Assembly: GCF_028289705.1 (NCBI RefSeq)
Contig: NZ_JANQOI010000017.1
Coordinates: 62,001-126,000, forward strand
Length of the DNA stretch: 64,000 nucleotides
Direction: 5' to 3'
Source: Pelagibius sp.
GTDB taxonomy: Bacteria > Pseudomonadota > Alphaproteobacteria > Kiloniellales > Kiloniellaceae
In this document: piece after piece, positions 9,400 to 17,563 of the stretch
How positions within the stretch are numbered: position 1 is the first letter of the stretch
How the letters are laid out: every line of letters starts with the position of its first letter
The notes under the pieces: generated by a model
What the model was told of the DNA's origin: nothing
The model's database searches: none
Seen by the model: only the letters and a program-made list of their open reading frames with translations
Made by a program: the position numbers and the translations under genes

Positions 9400-10398
9400 C
9401 TACTGGAGCCGGTCGACCAGCGGCTTGACCCCCTCGCGGAAGGGATCGACCGTCGGCAACTCGAACTCGTCCTCCAGGCGGCGCAGGTAGGCCTCGATGG
9501 CCGAATCGTGCATCTGCGAGGTGTTTACCGCGATGCCGATGAAGTGAACCTTGGGGTTGGTGAGGCGCGCCGCCGCCAGGTTGGCATCGATGCAGGCGGA
9601 GAGGGTCGGCAGCGGATAGTCCGGCAGCCCGCGCATGTGCGGGCGCGTCGGCTCGTGACAGAGAATCAGCGCATCGGGCTGGGCACCGTGGAGCAGACCC
9701 ATGGAAACGCCGGCGAAGGAGGCATGGAAGAGAGAGCCCTGCCCTTCGACGATGTCCCAATGATCAACGTCATTGGCAGGCGAGAGATACTCGACCGCAC
9801 CGGAGATGAAGTCGGCAACCACGGCGTCGATGGACACGCCACTGCCGGCGATCAGGATGCCGGTCTGGCCGGTGGCGCGGAAGTCCACCTTCATGTCCCG
9901 CGCCTTCATCTCCTTCTCCAGGGCCAGGGCCGTGTACATCTTGCCCACTGAGCAGTCCGTGCCGACCGCCAGGATCCTCCTGCCCGAACGTTTCTTGCCG
10001 CTGGCCACCTCGAAGTCGCGGTCGGGATGGCGCACATCGAAGAGTTGGCGGCCGTGCTGCTCCGCCGCCGCCTTCAGCACCGGCACGTCGGCCAACCGGT
10101 TGTGCAGGCCCGCGGCCAGATCGAAGCCGAGAAGCAACGCCTGCTCGAGCACCGTGATCCAGCTCTCCGAGAACACGCCGCCGCGATTGGCCACACCGAT
10201 CACCAGCGTCTTGGCACCGGCTTCCCGGGCCGCTTCCAGGGTCATTTCCGGCAGACCCAGGTCAGCCTTGCAGCCCTCCAGGCTGAGTTGGCCGACGCAC
10301 CAGTCCGGGCGCCAGTGGGCGATGCCCTGAGCGGTCTTGGCGGCGAGCTGGTCCGGCGCGTCGCCGAGAAACAGGAGATACGGATGCTGAATCGCCAT
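9400..10398 (-). CDS. dgcN: DUF1611 protein, DgcN-type D-glutamate N-acetyltransferase
   Basis: A 332-residue DUF1611-family protein with a P-loop in the middle (ILAVGTDCSVGKMYTALAL), GSGVSIDAVVADFISGAVE and the strongly conserved VEGQGSLFHASFAGVSMGLL. Members paired with DgcA have been described as N-acetyltransferases that start D-glutamate catabolism. ATG 10398 is preceded by GAGGGG, and the conserved sequence begins immediately after it. It is first in a two-gene operon with dgcA 20 bases downstream, and is divergent from the MATE gene across a 227-base promoter region. Confidence 0.8.
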   Translation of the reverse strand: MAIQHPYLLFLGDAPDQLAAKTAQGIAHWRPDWCVGQLSLEGCKADLGLPEMTLEAAREAGAKTLVIGVANRGGVFSESWITVLEQALLLGFDLAAGLHNRLADVPVLKAAAEQHGRQLFDVRHPDRDFEVASGKKRSGRRILAVGTDCSVGKMYTALALEKEMKARDMKVDFRATGQTGILIAGSGVSIDAVVADFISGAVEYLSPANDVDHWDIVEGQGSLFHASFAGVSMGLLHGAQPDALILCHEPTRPHMRGLPDYPLPTLSACIDANLAAARLTNPKVHFIGIAVNTSQMHDSAIEAYLRRLEDEFELPTVDPFREGVKPLVDRLQ

Positions 10399-10625
10399 CG
10401 GCCCCTCGATCCCGTCTTTGCGTGGGGGCTGCCGGCCCCAGCCGCCACAGCCCACTTGATTGATTGCACCTCTGCCCCTGGGGAGAGGATCGTCCCCGGC
10501 CCAGAGCCCGGCATCTTAGAAACAACCGGCCGCCGCGCCAAGCCGGACGCAACGGTTTTCGCCGCCCGCGCCCTGGCCTATGCTGGCCGGCCCAAGCAGT
10601 TACCATCCAATTCCAGCGATCCGGC

Positions 10626-12047
10626 ATGAGCAACCCGCCCAGGAGGGCAAGGCCCGGCCGCGGGGAAACCGGGCGCCCGCCGGACAGCGGCTGGCAGCCC
10701 GGCGACCGGAGCGGCGACTGGCACCGCAGGGTCTGGAGCCTGGCGGGCCCCATCATCCTGGCCAATCTGACGATCCCCCTGGTGGGCGCCGTCGACACGG
10801 CGGTTGTCGGCCATCTGCCCGACCCCAAGTTCATCGGCGGCGTCGCGGTCGGCAGCCTGGTCTTCTCTTTCCTGCTCTGGGCCTTCGGCTTTCTCAGAAT
10901 GGGCACCACCGGCTTTACCGCCCAGGCTTATGGCGCCGGCGACCAGGCCGAGTTGCGCGCCGCCCTGTTGCGGCCCCTGGCGCTGGCCGCCGCCTTCGGC
11001 GTGCTGGTCATCCTGCTGCATGGGCCGGTGCGCATCTTGGCGCTCTGGGCCATGGATGCCAGCCCCGCGGTCAGCGCCGAGGCCGCTCTCTACTACGACA
11101 TCCGGGTCTGGAGCGCGCCTGCGGCCCTGATCAACTTCACCATACTCGGCTGGCTGCTCGGCGTGCAGCGGGCGCGCACGGCGCTCGCCCTGCAGATCGT
11201 CCTCAACGGGGTCAACGTCGTCCTGGACCTGGTCTTCGTGCTGGGATTCGGCTGGGGCGTGGCCGGCGTCGCCTGGGCCACCCTGACGGCCGAGTTCACC
11301 GCGGCCCTGCTTGGCGGGATCATCCTGCTGCGCATCCTCGGGCGGCTTCCGGACAGGGACGATCTGACCCGTCTTGCGGACCGGAGCCGGCTTCTGGCCC
11401 TGTTCAAGGTGAACGTCGACATCTTCCTGCGCAGCGTCCTGCTGCTCTTGGCCTATGGGACTTTCACCTCCACCGGCGCCGGGCTCGGCGATCTGGTGCT
11501 CGCAGCCAACGCGGTACTGATGCTGTTCCACACCATCATTGCCTACGGTCTGGACGGCCTCGCCCATGCTGCGGAAATCCTCACCGGCGGCGCCTATGGC
11601 GCCCGGAACCGCAGAACCCTGCGCCAGGCGGTCATTGTCAGCGGGCTCTGGTCGTTGGCCTCGGCGCTCTTGCTGACAGTGATCTTCGCCGCCGCCGGCC
11701 CGGCCATCATCGCGATCTTCACCGACATTCCGGAGGTGCGGGAAACCGCTAGGGCCTATCTTTGGTGGGTGGTCGTACTGCCGCTCATTTCCGTCTGGAG
11801 CTTCTTCCTCGACGGTGTCTTTGTCGGCGCCACCCGCACGGCGGCGATGCGCAACACCGCCTTCCTCTCGCTCTGCTGTTTCCTTGCGGCCATCTGGGTC
11901 CTGGTGCCGATGCTTGGCAACGACGGCCTCTGGCTCAGCCTCATGGTGTTCATGGCGGCAAGAGCCGTCACGCTGGGGGCCTGCTATCCCGCTCTGGAGC
12001 GCAGCGCCGCGGCGCCGCTTCAGACCAAGAGCAAGATTGAAGCTTGA
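10626..12047 (+). CDS. MATE family efflux transporter (DinF-like)
   Basis: A 473-residue inner-membrane protein with twelve hydrophobic segments in two halves. The first helix reads RVWSLAGPIILANLTIPLVG and is followed by DTAVVGHL, the usual MATE start. Such pumps export cationic drugs, metabolites or flavin-like compounds with Na+ or H+ coupling. ATG 10626 follows a weak ribosome binding site; the first 30 residues are a hydrophilic, Arg/Pro/Gly-rich extension before the first helix. It is transcribed alone and is convergent with the hypothetical gene at 12077. Confidence 0.92.
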   Translation: MSNPPRRARPGRGETGRPPDSGWQPGDRSGDWHRRVWSLAGPIILANLTIPLVGAVDTAVVGHLPDPKFIGGVAVGSLVFSFLLWAFGFLRMGTTGFTAQAYGAGDQAELRAALLRPLALAAAFGVLVILLHGPVRILALWAMDASPAVSAEAALYYDIRVWSAPAALINFTILGWLLGVQRARTALALQIVLNGVNVVLDLVFVLGFGWGVAGVAWATLTAEFTAALLGGIILLRILGRLPDRDDLTRLADRSRLLALFKVNVDIFLRSVLLLLAYGTFTSTGAGLGDLVLAANAVLMLFHTIIAYGLDGLAHAAEILTGGAYGARNRRTLRQAVIVSGLWSLASALLLTVIFAAAGPAIIAIFTDIPEVRETARAYLWWVVVLPLISVWSFFLDGVFVGATRTAAMRNTAFLSLCCFLAAIWVLVPMLGNDGLWLSLMVFMAARAVTLGACYPALERSAAAPLQTKSKIEA

Positions 12048-12076
12048 GGGGGCTCCGCTGGTCCGGACCGCCGGTC

Positions 12077-12679
12077 CTAGATGAGTGAACCGACGCTGCG
12101 CAGCGGGCGCAGCGGCAGATCGAGCAGGGTTTCGAAGATCGCCGTTCCATCGTCGATCGCGGCGGCATCGTAGTGCGTGGCCGCCACACGCAGGGCCCAG
12201 GTTGCCAGTCCGCCCCTCTGGAAACCGATGGCGAGACGCTGCCAAAGGACCTGTTCCGCCATCCGGTCATCGTCGATCCCCGGCGGATGGATGAAGATCA
12301 CGTAGAGCGCGCCGTCCGGCGTCGGGGCGGCGATCAGGGAGGGATCGTCGACCCCCGCCAGGCGGCCGTCGCTGCCCTGGCGCAGCCGAATACAGCACAA
12401 CGACAGGCGCAGGTGCTGACCGCGCAGGCGCCGCAGGCTGTCCTTGATGCTGTCCGGGATACCGCCCGGGATTGCGCCGGGCACGGAGGGTGCCGGCCGG
12501 GCTGTCGGGCCACCCGGCCGGCTGAGGGGAAGCTCGGGGGAGAACCCGAAGGGAGGGGCCGTCAGAACGCTTCCCCTTTCCAGTTCCAAGGACGTCGCCA
12601 ATCGCGCAGGCACCGCGCCAGCCGAGCCGGCGGGAACGCCAGCGATAGGGGAACCCTGAGAACCGTGTTTGCTCCGCAT
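12077..12679 (-). CDS. Hypothetical protein (200 aa)
   Basis: No confident family. The N-terminal 75 residues are low-complexity (Gly/Pro/Ala/Ser-rich) and probably disordered. The C-terminal 120 residues look folded (QHLRLSLCCIRLRQG, ALYVIFIHPPG, LWQRLAIGFQRGGLATWALR, ETLLDLPLRPL) and are vaguely reminiscent of a decayed GGDEF-type fold, but no GGDEF motif is present and this should not be relied on. ATG 12679 is preferred because AGAGG precedes it; a TTG 14 codons upstream is possible. It is transcribed away from the kinase operon terminator. Confidence 0.55.
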   Translation of the reverse strand: MRSKHGSQGSPIAGVPAGSAGAVPARLATSLELERGSVLTAPPFGFSPELPLSRPGGPTARPAPSVPGAIPGGIPDSIKDSLRRLRGQHLRLSLCCIRLRQGSDGRLAGVDDPSLIAAPTPDGALYVIFIHPPGIDDDRMAEQVLWQRLAIGFQRGGLATWALRVAATHYDAAAIDDGTAIFETLLDLPLRPLRSVGSLI

Positions 12680-12740
12680 CGCCTCTACAGTACTCCGTGA
12701 TACAACTACACGGTGCGTCAATTTTGTGGCTCTGCGGTGC

Positions 12741-12764
12741 TCAAAATGCGACCAAGTCGCAAAT
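12741..12764 (-). terminator. Probable intrinsic terminator of the histidine-kinase operon
   Basis: On the minus strand a perfect 6-bp stem TGCGAC/GTCGCA with a 3-base loop is followed by TTTT, about 40 bases past the kinase stop and within an AT-rich patch. The stem is short, so termination may be partial. Confidence 0.45.
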
Positions 12765-12802
12765 TTTCTGCAATATTTGTAGGTGTTTATATTTTAGGTG
12801 CG

Positions 12803-14359
12803 TTAGGCCGCCAGGGGAAAGCGCATGACCATGGCGAGACCGCCGTCAGGACGATTTTCCGCGCGAACGCTACCACCAATCGCCTGTAAGTTGCGACGAA
12901 CGATCCATAACCCGATTCCCATGTGTGGTGTGCCCTCGCCGCCGTCCGACGACGGATCGCCGGCCACCGGGGCCGAACGCAGGGAGACATAGCGCTCGAA
13001 GATGCGCGTCAGCTCGCCGTGGGGCACGCCGGGGCCGCGGTCCAGCAGCGACAGCTCGGCGCGGTCGTTCACCTTGCGCAGCTCGACGATGATCTTGGAG
13101 CCGGTGGGCGAGACCTCGACGGCGTTGTCGATAACGTTCTCCAGGACCGTTTCCAGCAGGTCCTCGCCGGCCAGGACCGAGATGTCCGGCTGCAGCCGCG
13201 CATCGAGGATCAGGCGCTGGCTGGCGAAGGTATCGGCATAGGCGGAGAGCATCCGCTCCACCATCTCGGTCAGCACGATGCGCTGGCGCGGCGGATCCAG
13301 CAGCTCGGCTGTGGTTTCCTCCAGGCGGCGGGCATAGGCGACCAGATGGTCAAGCCGGTCGATGGAGACCTCCAGCACGTCCATGGCCCGCTGGCCGCGT
13401 ACCTCGTCCGGCGGCACCATGCGCCGCAGCGGCTCCAGCGACTGCCGCATGATGGCGATCGGCGTCTTGAAGGCGTGGGCGTTATCCTCGGCGGCCAGGC
13501 GGATGCTCTCGGCGGAGTCCTGCAGGGCACCGGTCATGCGGTCGAACTCCTCGGCCACCGGCGCCAGCTCCGGCACCCGGTTCTGCTGGGCGAAGCTGAC
13601 GTGGCCGGACTTGCCGGTGCGGATGCTGCGCGCCAGGAAGCGGAAGCGCATGAGCCCGCGCCAGATGGAGACGAAGAGGCCGATGGTGAAGATCGCCATG
13701 GCGAAATAGATCGCCGCGGCAATGCGCACTTCCAGGGTCTTCCAATAGGGCTGATCGATGGATGTGCCGAGGAACTCAGCCGTCGAGTGGGTGGTGATCA
13801 CCGCCCAACAGCCGGCATCGGTGTTGATCGGCGTGATCGAGGTCAGCAGTTCCTCCTCGCCGGAGGGGCGGCGGTGCCGCAGTGCCATTGACAGCTCGCC
13901 CCAGCAGCTCTGGGCGAGGTTGTCGAAGACGCCCCGCTCCACCAGACGGTCGCGCTCCTCGGCCAGTTCGGTGGGCGCGATGGTCGGCCGCGAGGCAACG
14001 AAGAAAAAGCTCTCCGCGCCGTATTCGCCGGCCGGCCGGAACAGGATCTTGACCCCGGTCTGGTCGGTGGCGAAGCGGGCGACCTCGTCGTTCAGCAGCG
14101 GCAGCGAAGAGACCTCCTGCTGTTCCAGCAGGGGGCGCAGGCTTTCCGCCACCACCCGGCCCTGCTCACGCACGCTTTCCATCAGCAGAAAGCGCTTCTC
14201 GGCGTCGGCCTCGCGGAACTGGGTGTAGAGGATGATCGGGACGGCACAGAAGATGATCAGCAGCAGGAAAAGCTTACTGACCAGCGAGCGGAAGGGCAGA
14301 CTGAAGTAGAAGCTGCCGGGTGCCGGTGGCGGCAGCGATCCTTCCGCCCGTGCGACCAC
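12803..14359 (-). CDS. Membrane sensor histidine kinase (ChvG-like)
   Basis: A 518-residue kinase. One membrane segment near residues 28-47 (LFLLLIIFCAVPIILY) and a second near 215-235 bracket a periplasmic sensor of about 165 residues. HAMP-like and dimerisation regions follow, with phosphoacceptor His295 in AHAFKTPIAIM, then the catalytic domain with N box ENVIDNAVEVSPTG, G1 LLDRGPGVP and G2 HMGIGLWIVRRNL. The AHxFKTP H box and the operon with a ChvI-type regulator suggest a ChvG/ChvI-like envelope-stress or acid-sensing system. It begins (GTG 14359) three bases after the regulator stop. Confidence 0.88.
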   Translation of the reverse strand: MVARAEGSLPPPAPGSFYFSLPFRSLVSKLFLLLIIFCAVPIILYTQFREADAEKRFLLMESVREQGRVVAESLRPLLEQQEVSSLPLLNDEVARFATDQTGVKILFRPAGEYGAESFFFVASRPTIAPTELAEERDRLVERGVFDNLAQSCWGELSMALRHRRPSGEEELLTSITPINTDAGCWAVITTHSTAEFLGTSIDQPYWKTLEVRIAAAIYFAMAIFTIGLFVSIWRGLMRFRFLARSIRTGKSGHVSFAQQNRVPELAPVAEEFDRMTGALQDSAESIRLAAEDNAHAFKTPIAIMRQSLEPLRRMVPPDEVRGQRAMDVLEVSIDRLDHLVAYARRLEETTAELLDPPRQRIVLTEMVERMLSAYADTFASQRLILDARLQPDISVLAGEDLLETVLENVIDNAVEVSPTGSKIIVELRKVNDRAELSLLDRGPGVPHGELTRIFERYVSLRSAPVAGDPSSDGGEGTPHMGIGLWIVRRNLQAIGGSVRAENRPDGGLAMVMRFPLAA

Positions 14360-14362
14360 GGC

Positions 14363-15136
14363 CTAGGCGTCTCCGCCCTTGCCAGCCTGATCGCGCCAGC
14401 GATAGCCGAAACCGGGGTAGTTCTCGATACCGTCGAAGGCATCGTCGACGTCGCGGAACTTCTTGCGAATCCGCTTGATGAAGGAGCGGACATTGGCGCG
14501 GTAGCCGTCGGGGCCGTAGCCGGCCACGAAGTCCTTGCCGCGGACGATGTCATAGATCTGGCGGTAGGACACGTCGCCGCCCTGCTGGGTGACCAGGAAC
14601 AGCACGATGGCGAACTCGGTGAGCGTCAGGTCAACCTGCTCGCCCGCCCAAAAGGCGCGGGAGATGTCGGTCTTCAACTCCAGGGGGCCGTTGCGGATGA
14701 CCGCCGGCGTCTGGCCGCTGCTGTCGGCCGAGGGCTTGACCCCCTCGGTGATCAGCTTCAGCCGCTGGAGGATGATCGGCAGGCGGCGCGACTTGTCGAT
14801 GAAGTCCACGGCCCCCCACTTCAGGGCTGCTTCTTCATAGATCTCGTCGCTCAAGACCGTCAGAAAGATCACCGGGGTCTGGATGCGGCATTCGCGCATG
14901 CGGCGCAGCACCGCCAGGCCGTCCAGGCCGGGCATGCGCCAGTCCAGAAGGACCGCTTCCGCCTCCTCTCCTGACATCATGAACTCGAGGGCGCTCTCGC
15001 CGTTGGCGAAGTCGACGACCTCGTAGCCCTCTTCGGCCAGGTTGAGCCCCAGGGATTCTCTGAAAAGGTCATCGTCGTCGACGATGAATACGCGATTGAA
15101 AGTAGTTTCTGCCACGACCGGCTGCACAGCCATCAT
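14363..15136 (-). CDS. OmpR/ChvI-type response regulator
   Basis: A 257-residue regulator. The receiver domain holds the acidic pocket VDDDD (about 19-23), phosphoacceptor Asp65 in LLDWRMPG and the conserved Lys in FIDKS. An OmpR-type winged helix follows (about 160-250) with GYRANVRSFIKRIRKKF and IENYPGFGYRW, very close to the ChvI C-terminus. In the receiver, EGYEVVDFANGESAL is also ChvI-like. AGGAAG stands just before ATG 15136. The operon order is lipoprotein, regulator, kinase. Known ChvI systems control envelope and exopolysaccharide genes, which is suggestive given the nearby glycan cluster but is not shown here. Confidence 0.88.
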   Translation of the reverse strand: MMAVQPVVAETTFNRVFIVDDDDLFRESLGLNLAEEGYEVVDFANGESALEFMMSGEEAEAVLLDWRMPGLDGLAVLRRMRECRIQTPVIFLTVLSDEIYEEAALKWGAVDFIDKSRRLPIILQRLKLITEGVKPSADSSGQTPAVIRNGPLELKTDISRAFWAGEQVDLTLTEFAIVLFLVTQQGGDVSYRQIYDIVRGKDFVAGYGPDGYRANVRSFIKRIRKKFRDVDDAFDGIENYPGFGYRWRDQAGKGGDA

Positions 15137-15194
15137 ATCTTCCTGCGCCTTGGGCGCCCCCTTTCCTGTTGCCTGCTTATGTCACCTCGCGCCG

Positions 15195-15800
15195 CTAGCC
15201 GCCTCCGGCCGCCCCATTCGACGGCTGCAGGGGGTCTGTGCCTTCTTCGACCCGCTCAGCCTCGGCCTGCGCCAGCAGCTCGCTCAAACAAAGGCGGGCA
15301 AACTCGTCCGGCACCGTGTCGCCGTTGGTGTCGCCCTCTGCGCCGCCCTTGACCTTGTATGTCAGGACCCGAAAGTCGCTGCCACCGACCTTCGGATAGA
15401 AGAATATATGTAGAACGCAGTTGCTGCCGTTGTAGGCCCAGATCTTGGCCGGCGGTTCTTCGATCAGCAATGCGGGATCGCCGAGCAAGGCCGAGGTGCG
15501 CTCAAAGTCGAGGCCCACCAGCGCGTCGGGATCTGCCTGCGGTTCCCGGGTCAGTTCGATCGCCGCTTGGGTCACTTCGGGCTTGCGCTTGGGAAGCGGC
15601 GGTGGCGGCTTCAGCTGGACCACCTTCGCTTCCTCAATCTTCGCCGGAAACCTTCCCATGTCGCTCAGTGCCTCATCAACGGACACAGGGCGCACAGTCT
15701 CCGGCGCCGGTCCGCGCGCGTCGAGAGCTGGAATGCCCAGTTCTGCACACGCAGAAAGACCCAGCAATGCCATCCCCAGGACCCCGTTTCGGAGTCTCAT
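15195..15800 (-). CDS. Hypothetical lipoprotein
   Basis: A roughly 200-residue protein whose N-terminus from ATG 15800 is MRLRNGVLGMALLGLSAC, a signal peptide ending in a lipobox (LSAC), so an outer- or inner-membrane lipoprotein is expected. The frame extends 21 codons upstream, but that start would spoil the signal peptide. A proline/lysine linker (PPPPLPKRKP) separates the lipidated end from a C-terminal domain (DFERTSALLGDP, WAYNGSNCVLHIFFYP) of the type that recognises small periplasmic lipoproteins. It lies 58 bases upstream of the response regulator on the same strand and could be a partner of the sensor. Confidence 0.75.
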   Translation of the reverse strand: MRLRNGVLGMALLGLSACAELGIPALDARGPAPETVRPVSVDEALSDMGRFPAKIEEAKVVQLKPPPPLPKRKPEVTQAAIELTREPQADPDALVGLDFERTSALLGDPALLIEEPPAKIWAYNGSNCVLHIFFYPKVGGSDFRVLTYKVKGGAEGDTNGDTVPDEFARLCLSELLAQAEAERVEEGTDPLQPSNGAAGGG

Positions 15801-16376
15801 TATCTTTGTCCTGATCTTCGCTCGCTCCGGCTGGACCGGAACCCTGACAATCGTGAACCGCAAATTCTTAACGAAACCCTAAGGTGATGGCCCAGGACGG
15901 AGGTCGTTGGGATCCCGGCGCTGGAATCCTCAAAGAGATCAGCCAAGTGCTTAATATCGAACGGTTCCTGAACAGTGTGACAAATTTGGCGTGAGGTAAT
16001 CTGGAACCGCAGAAGCACCCGGCATTGCCCTCTCGGAGCACCTGGCGGCCTGCCGCGAGACCGCCGTCCGACCCACCTGCGATACGTTATCGCCTTTGGA
16101 CTTCAACCCTCAACACCGTTCTTTCGCTGACAAAGACGGCGAAGTTAGGGCAAGGGTCGGGCGGTGAAGTGGCACCACCGCGCCGCGGCCTTTTCTTGGT
16201 CACCCCCACGCAGCGGCAAACAGCCGCGTACCGTGGGACGGCCGCGTCTCGCAGGGCTGCGAAGAGGCATTGACAAGCGCATCCCGGGGGCTTGTTATCA
16301 AGACGAGGTTGGTCGGGTTGGACCCAATAAAGGCGCAAAGCGCGCCGACATGAAGTCACGAAACAGGGAAACCATC
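15801..16376. other. Divergent intergenic region upstream of potF
   Basis: 576 bases with no convincing gene. It holds the potF promoter (listed separately) and must hold the lipoprotein promoter. The tract 15840-16000 is AT-richer than its surroundings. A 90-codon minus-strand frame (16087-16359) and several plus-strand frames here are not supported by any family. Confidence 0.55.
16270..16298 (+). promoter_or_regulatory. Sigma70-type promoter of the polyamine transport operon
   Basis: A perfect -35 TTGACA (16270-16275) is followed by a 17-base spacer and TGTTAT (16293-16298, four of six matches to the -10 consensus). A transcript starting near 16305 would have a leader of about 70 bases before the potF ATG. 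Confidence 0.6.
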
Positions 16377-17477
16377 ATGAATAGACTGTCGCTTCTTGCG
16401 TCTGCCTTCGCCGTTGCTGCCCTGGCGCTGCCTTCTGGGGCGGCGCAGGCTCAAAGTAAAGTCGTCCACGTCTACAACTGGTCCGATTACATCGACGAGA
16501 CAATCCTGGAGGACTTCGAGAAGGAAACCGGGATCAAGGTCGTCTATGACGTCTACGATTCCAATGACGTATTGGAAACCAAGCTGCTGACTGGTAACAG
16601 CGGCTACGACGTTGTTGTGCCCTCCGGCACGTTCCTGGCGCGGCAAATTCAGGCCGGCGTTTATCAAAAGCTCGACCGGTCGAAATTGCCCAATCTCCCC
16701 AACATGTGGGGGGTAGTGACCGACCGGACAGCAAAGTACGACCCGGGCAATGCCTATTCCGTGAACTATATGTGGGGCACCACAGGGTTCGGTTACAACG
16801 AGGACATGATCCTGGAACGCATGCCTGATGCTCCGGTTGATTCCTGGCGCATGATCTTCGATCCAGACGTGGTTTCGAAGTTTGCAGACTGCGGCGTACA
16901 CGTGCTTGATGCGTCGGACGAGTTGATTCCCGCAGCCCTCAACTACATCGGCGAGGATCCAGACAGCCAGGACCCCGACGTCATCCGCAAGGCTGAAGAT
17001 GTGTTGATGGCAATCCGGCCACATATCTTGAAGTTTCATTCATCTGAGTATGTGAACGCTTTGCCGAACGGGGATATTTGCTTGGCACTAGGTTGGTCCG
17101 GCGACGTGCTGCAAGCCCGCGACCGGGCCGCCGAAGCCGACAACAACATCAAGATCAACTACGTCGTCCCGAAGGAAGGCGCGCTAATGTGGTTCGACCA
17201 GATGGCGATCCCGAAGGATGCGCCTCACCCCGAGGAGGCGCATATCTTCGTCAACTACATCATGAGGCCGGAGGTGATGGCCAAGGCTTCCAACGTTGTC
17301 TATTACGCCAATGGAAACAAAGCCTCTCAAGAGTTCCTGAACGAGGATGTCATCGGCGACCTGGCGATCTACCCAACGCCGGAGGCCGTGGCCTCGCTCT
17401 ACACCACCACGCCCTACGCACCCCGGGTGCAGCGCGTGGTCACCCGGCTTTGGACCAAGGTCAAGAGCGGCCAGTAA
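16377..17477 (+). CDS. potF: Periplasmic polyamine-binding protein (PotF-like)
   Basis: A 366-residue solute-binding protein with a signal peptide (LLASAFAVAALALPSGAAQA). The mature start VVHVYNWSDYIDETILEDFE, followed by KETGIKVVYDVYDSNDVLETKL and YDVVVPSGTFLARQI, follows PotF (putrescine) more closely than PotD. The aromatic and acidic residues of the ligand pocket (NWSDYI, YMWGTTGFGYN, DQMAIPK) are present. ATG 16377 gives a proper signal peptide; the open frame upstream is not coding. It is the first gene of a four-gene ABC importer operon and is followed by a stable hairpin. Confidence 0.92.
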   Translation: MNRLSLLASAFAVAALALPSGAAQAQSKVVHVYNWSDYIDETILEDFEKETGIKVVYDVYDSNDVLETKLLTGNSGYDVVVPSGTFLARQIQAGVYQKLDRSKLPNLPNMWGVVTDRTAKYDPGNAYSVNYMWGTTGFGYNEDMILERMPDAPVDSWRMIFDPDVVSKFADCGVHVLDASDELIPAALNYIGEDPDSQDPDVIRKAEDVLMAIRPHILKFHSSEYVNALPNGDICLALGWSGDVLQARDRAAEADNNIKINYVVPKEGALMWFDQMAIPKDAPHPEEAHIFVNYIMRPEVMAKASNVVYYANGNKASQEFLNEDVIGDLAIYPTPEAVASLYTTTPYAPRVQRVVTRLWTKVKSGQ

Positions 17478-17485
17478 GCGGTTGT

Positions 17486-17518
17486 AACGGCTCCGCCGAC
17501 GCCGCGGCGGGGCCGTTT
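17486..17518 (+). terminator. Intercistronic GC-rich hairpin after potF
   Basis: Thirteen-bp stem with a single G-T wobble (17486-17498 against 17505-17517), a 6-base loop and a short T run. It lies between the binding-protein gene and the ATPase gene. Such hairpins commonly protect the abundant binding-protein mRNA and reduce read-through to the membrane components. Confidence 0.65.
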
Positions 17519-17563
17519 CTAGAGCATCAGGACGGCGGACGGCAAAAGCGAGCGGGGGAGTCG

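Noticed and set aside
10578-12245. 555-codon minus-strand frame opposite the MATE gene
   Set aside because: Composition is Glu/Gln/Asp/Gly-rich without motifs, typical of antisense translation of a membrane protein gene.
14498-14505. Second GCGGTAGC, on the plus strand inside the response regulator gene
   Set aside because: It lies within coding DNA antisense to the gene and not in a leader, so it is taken as a chance match; it also shows that the 8-mer alone is weak evidence for an ops element.
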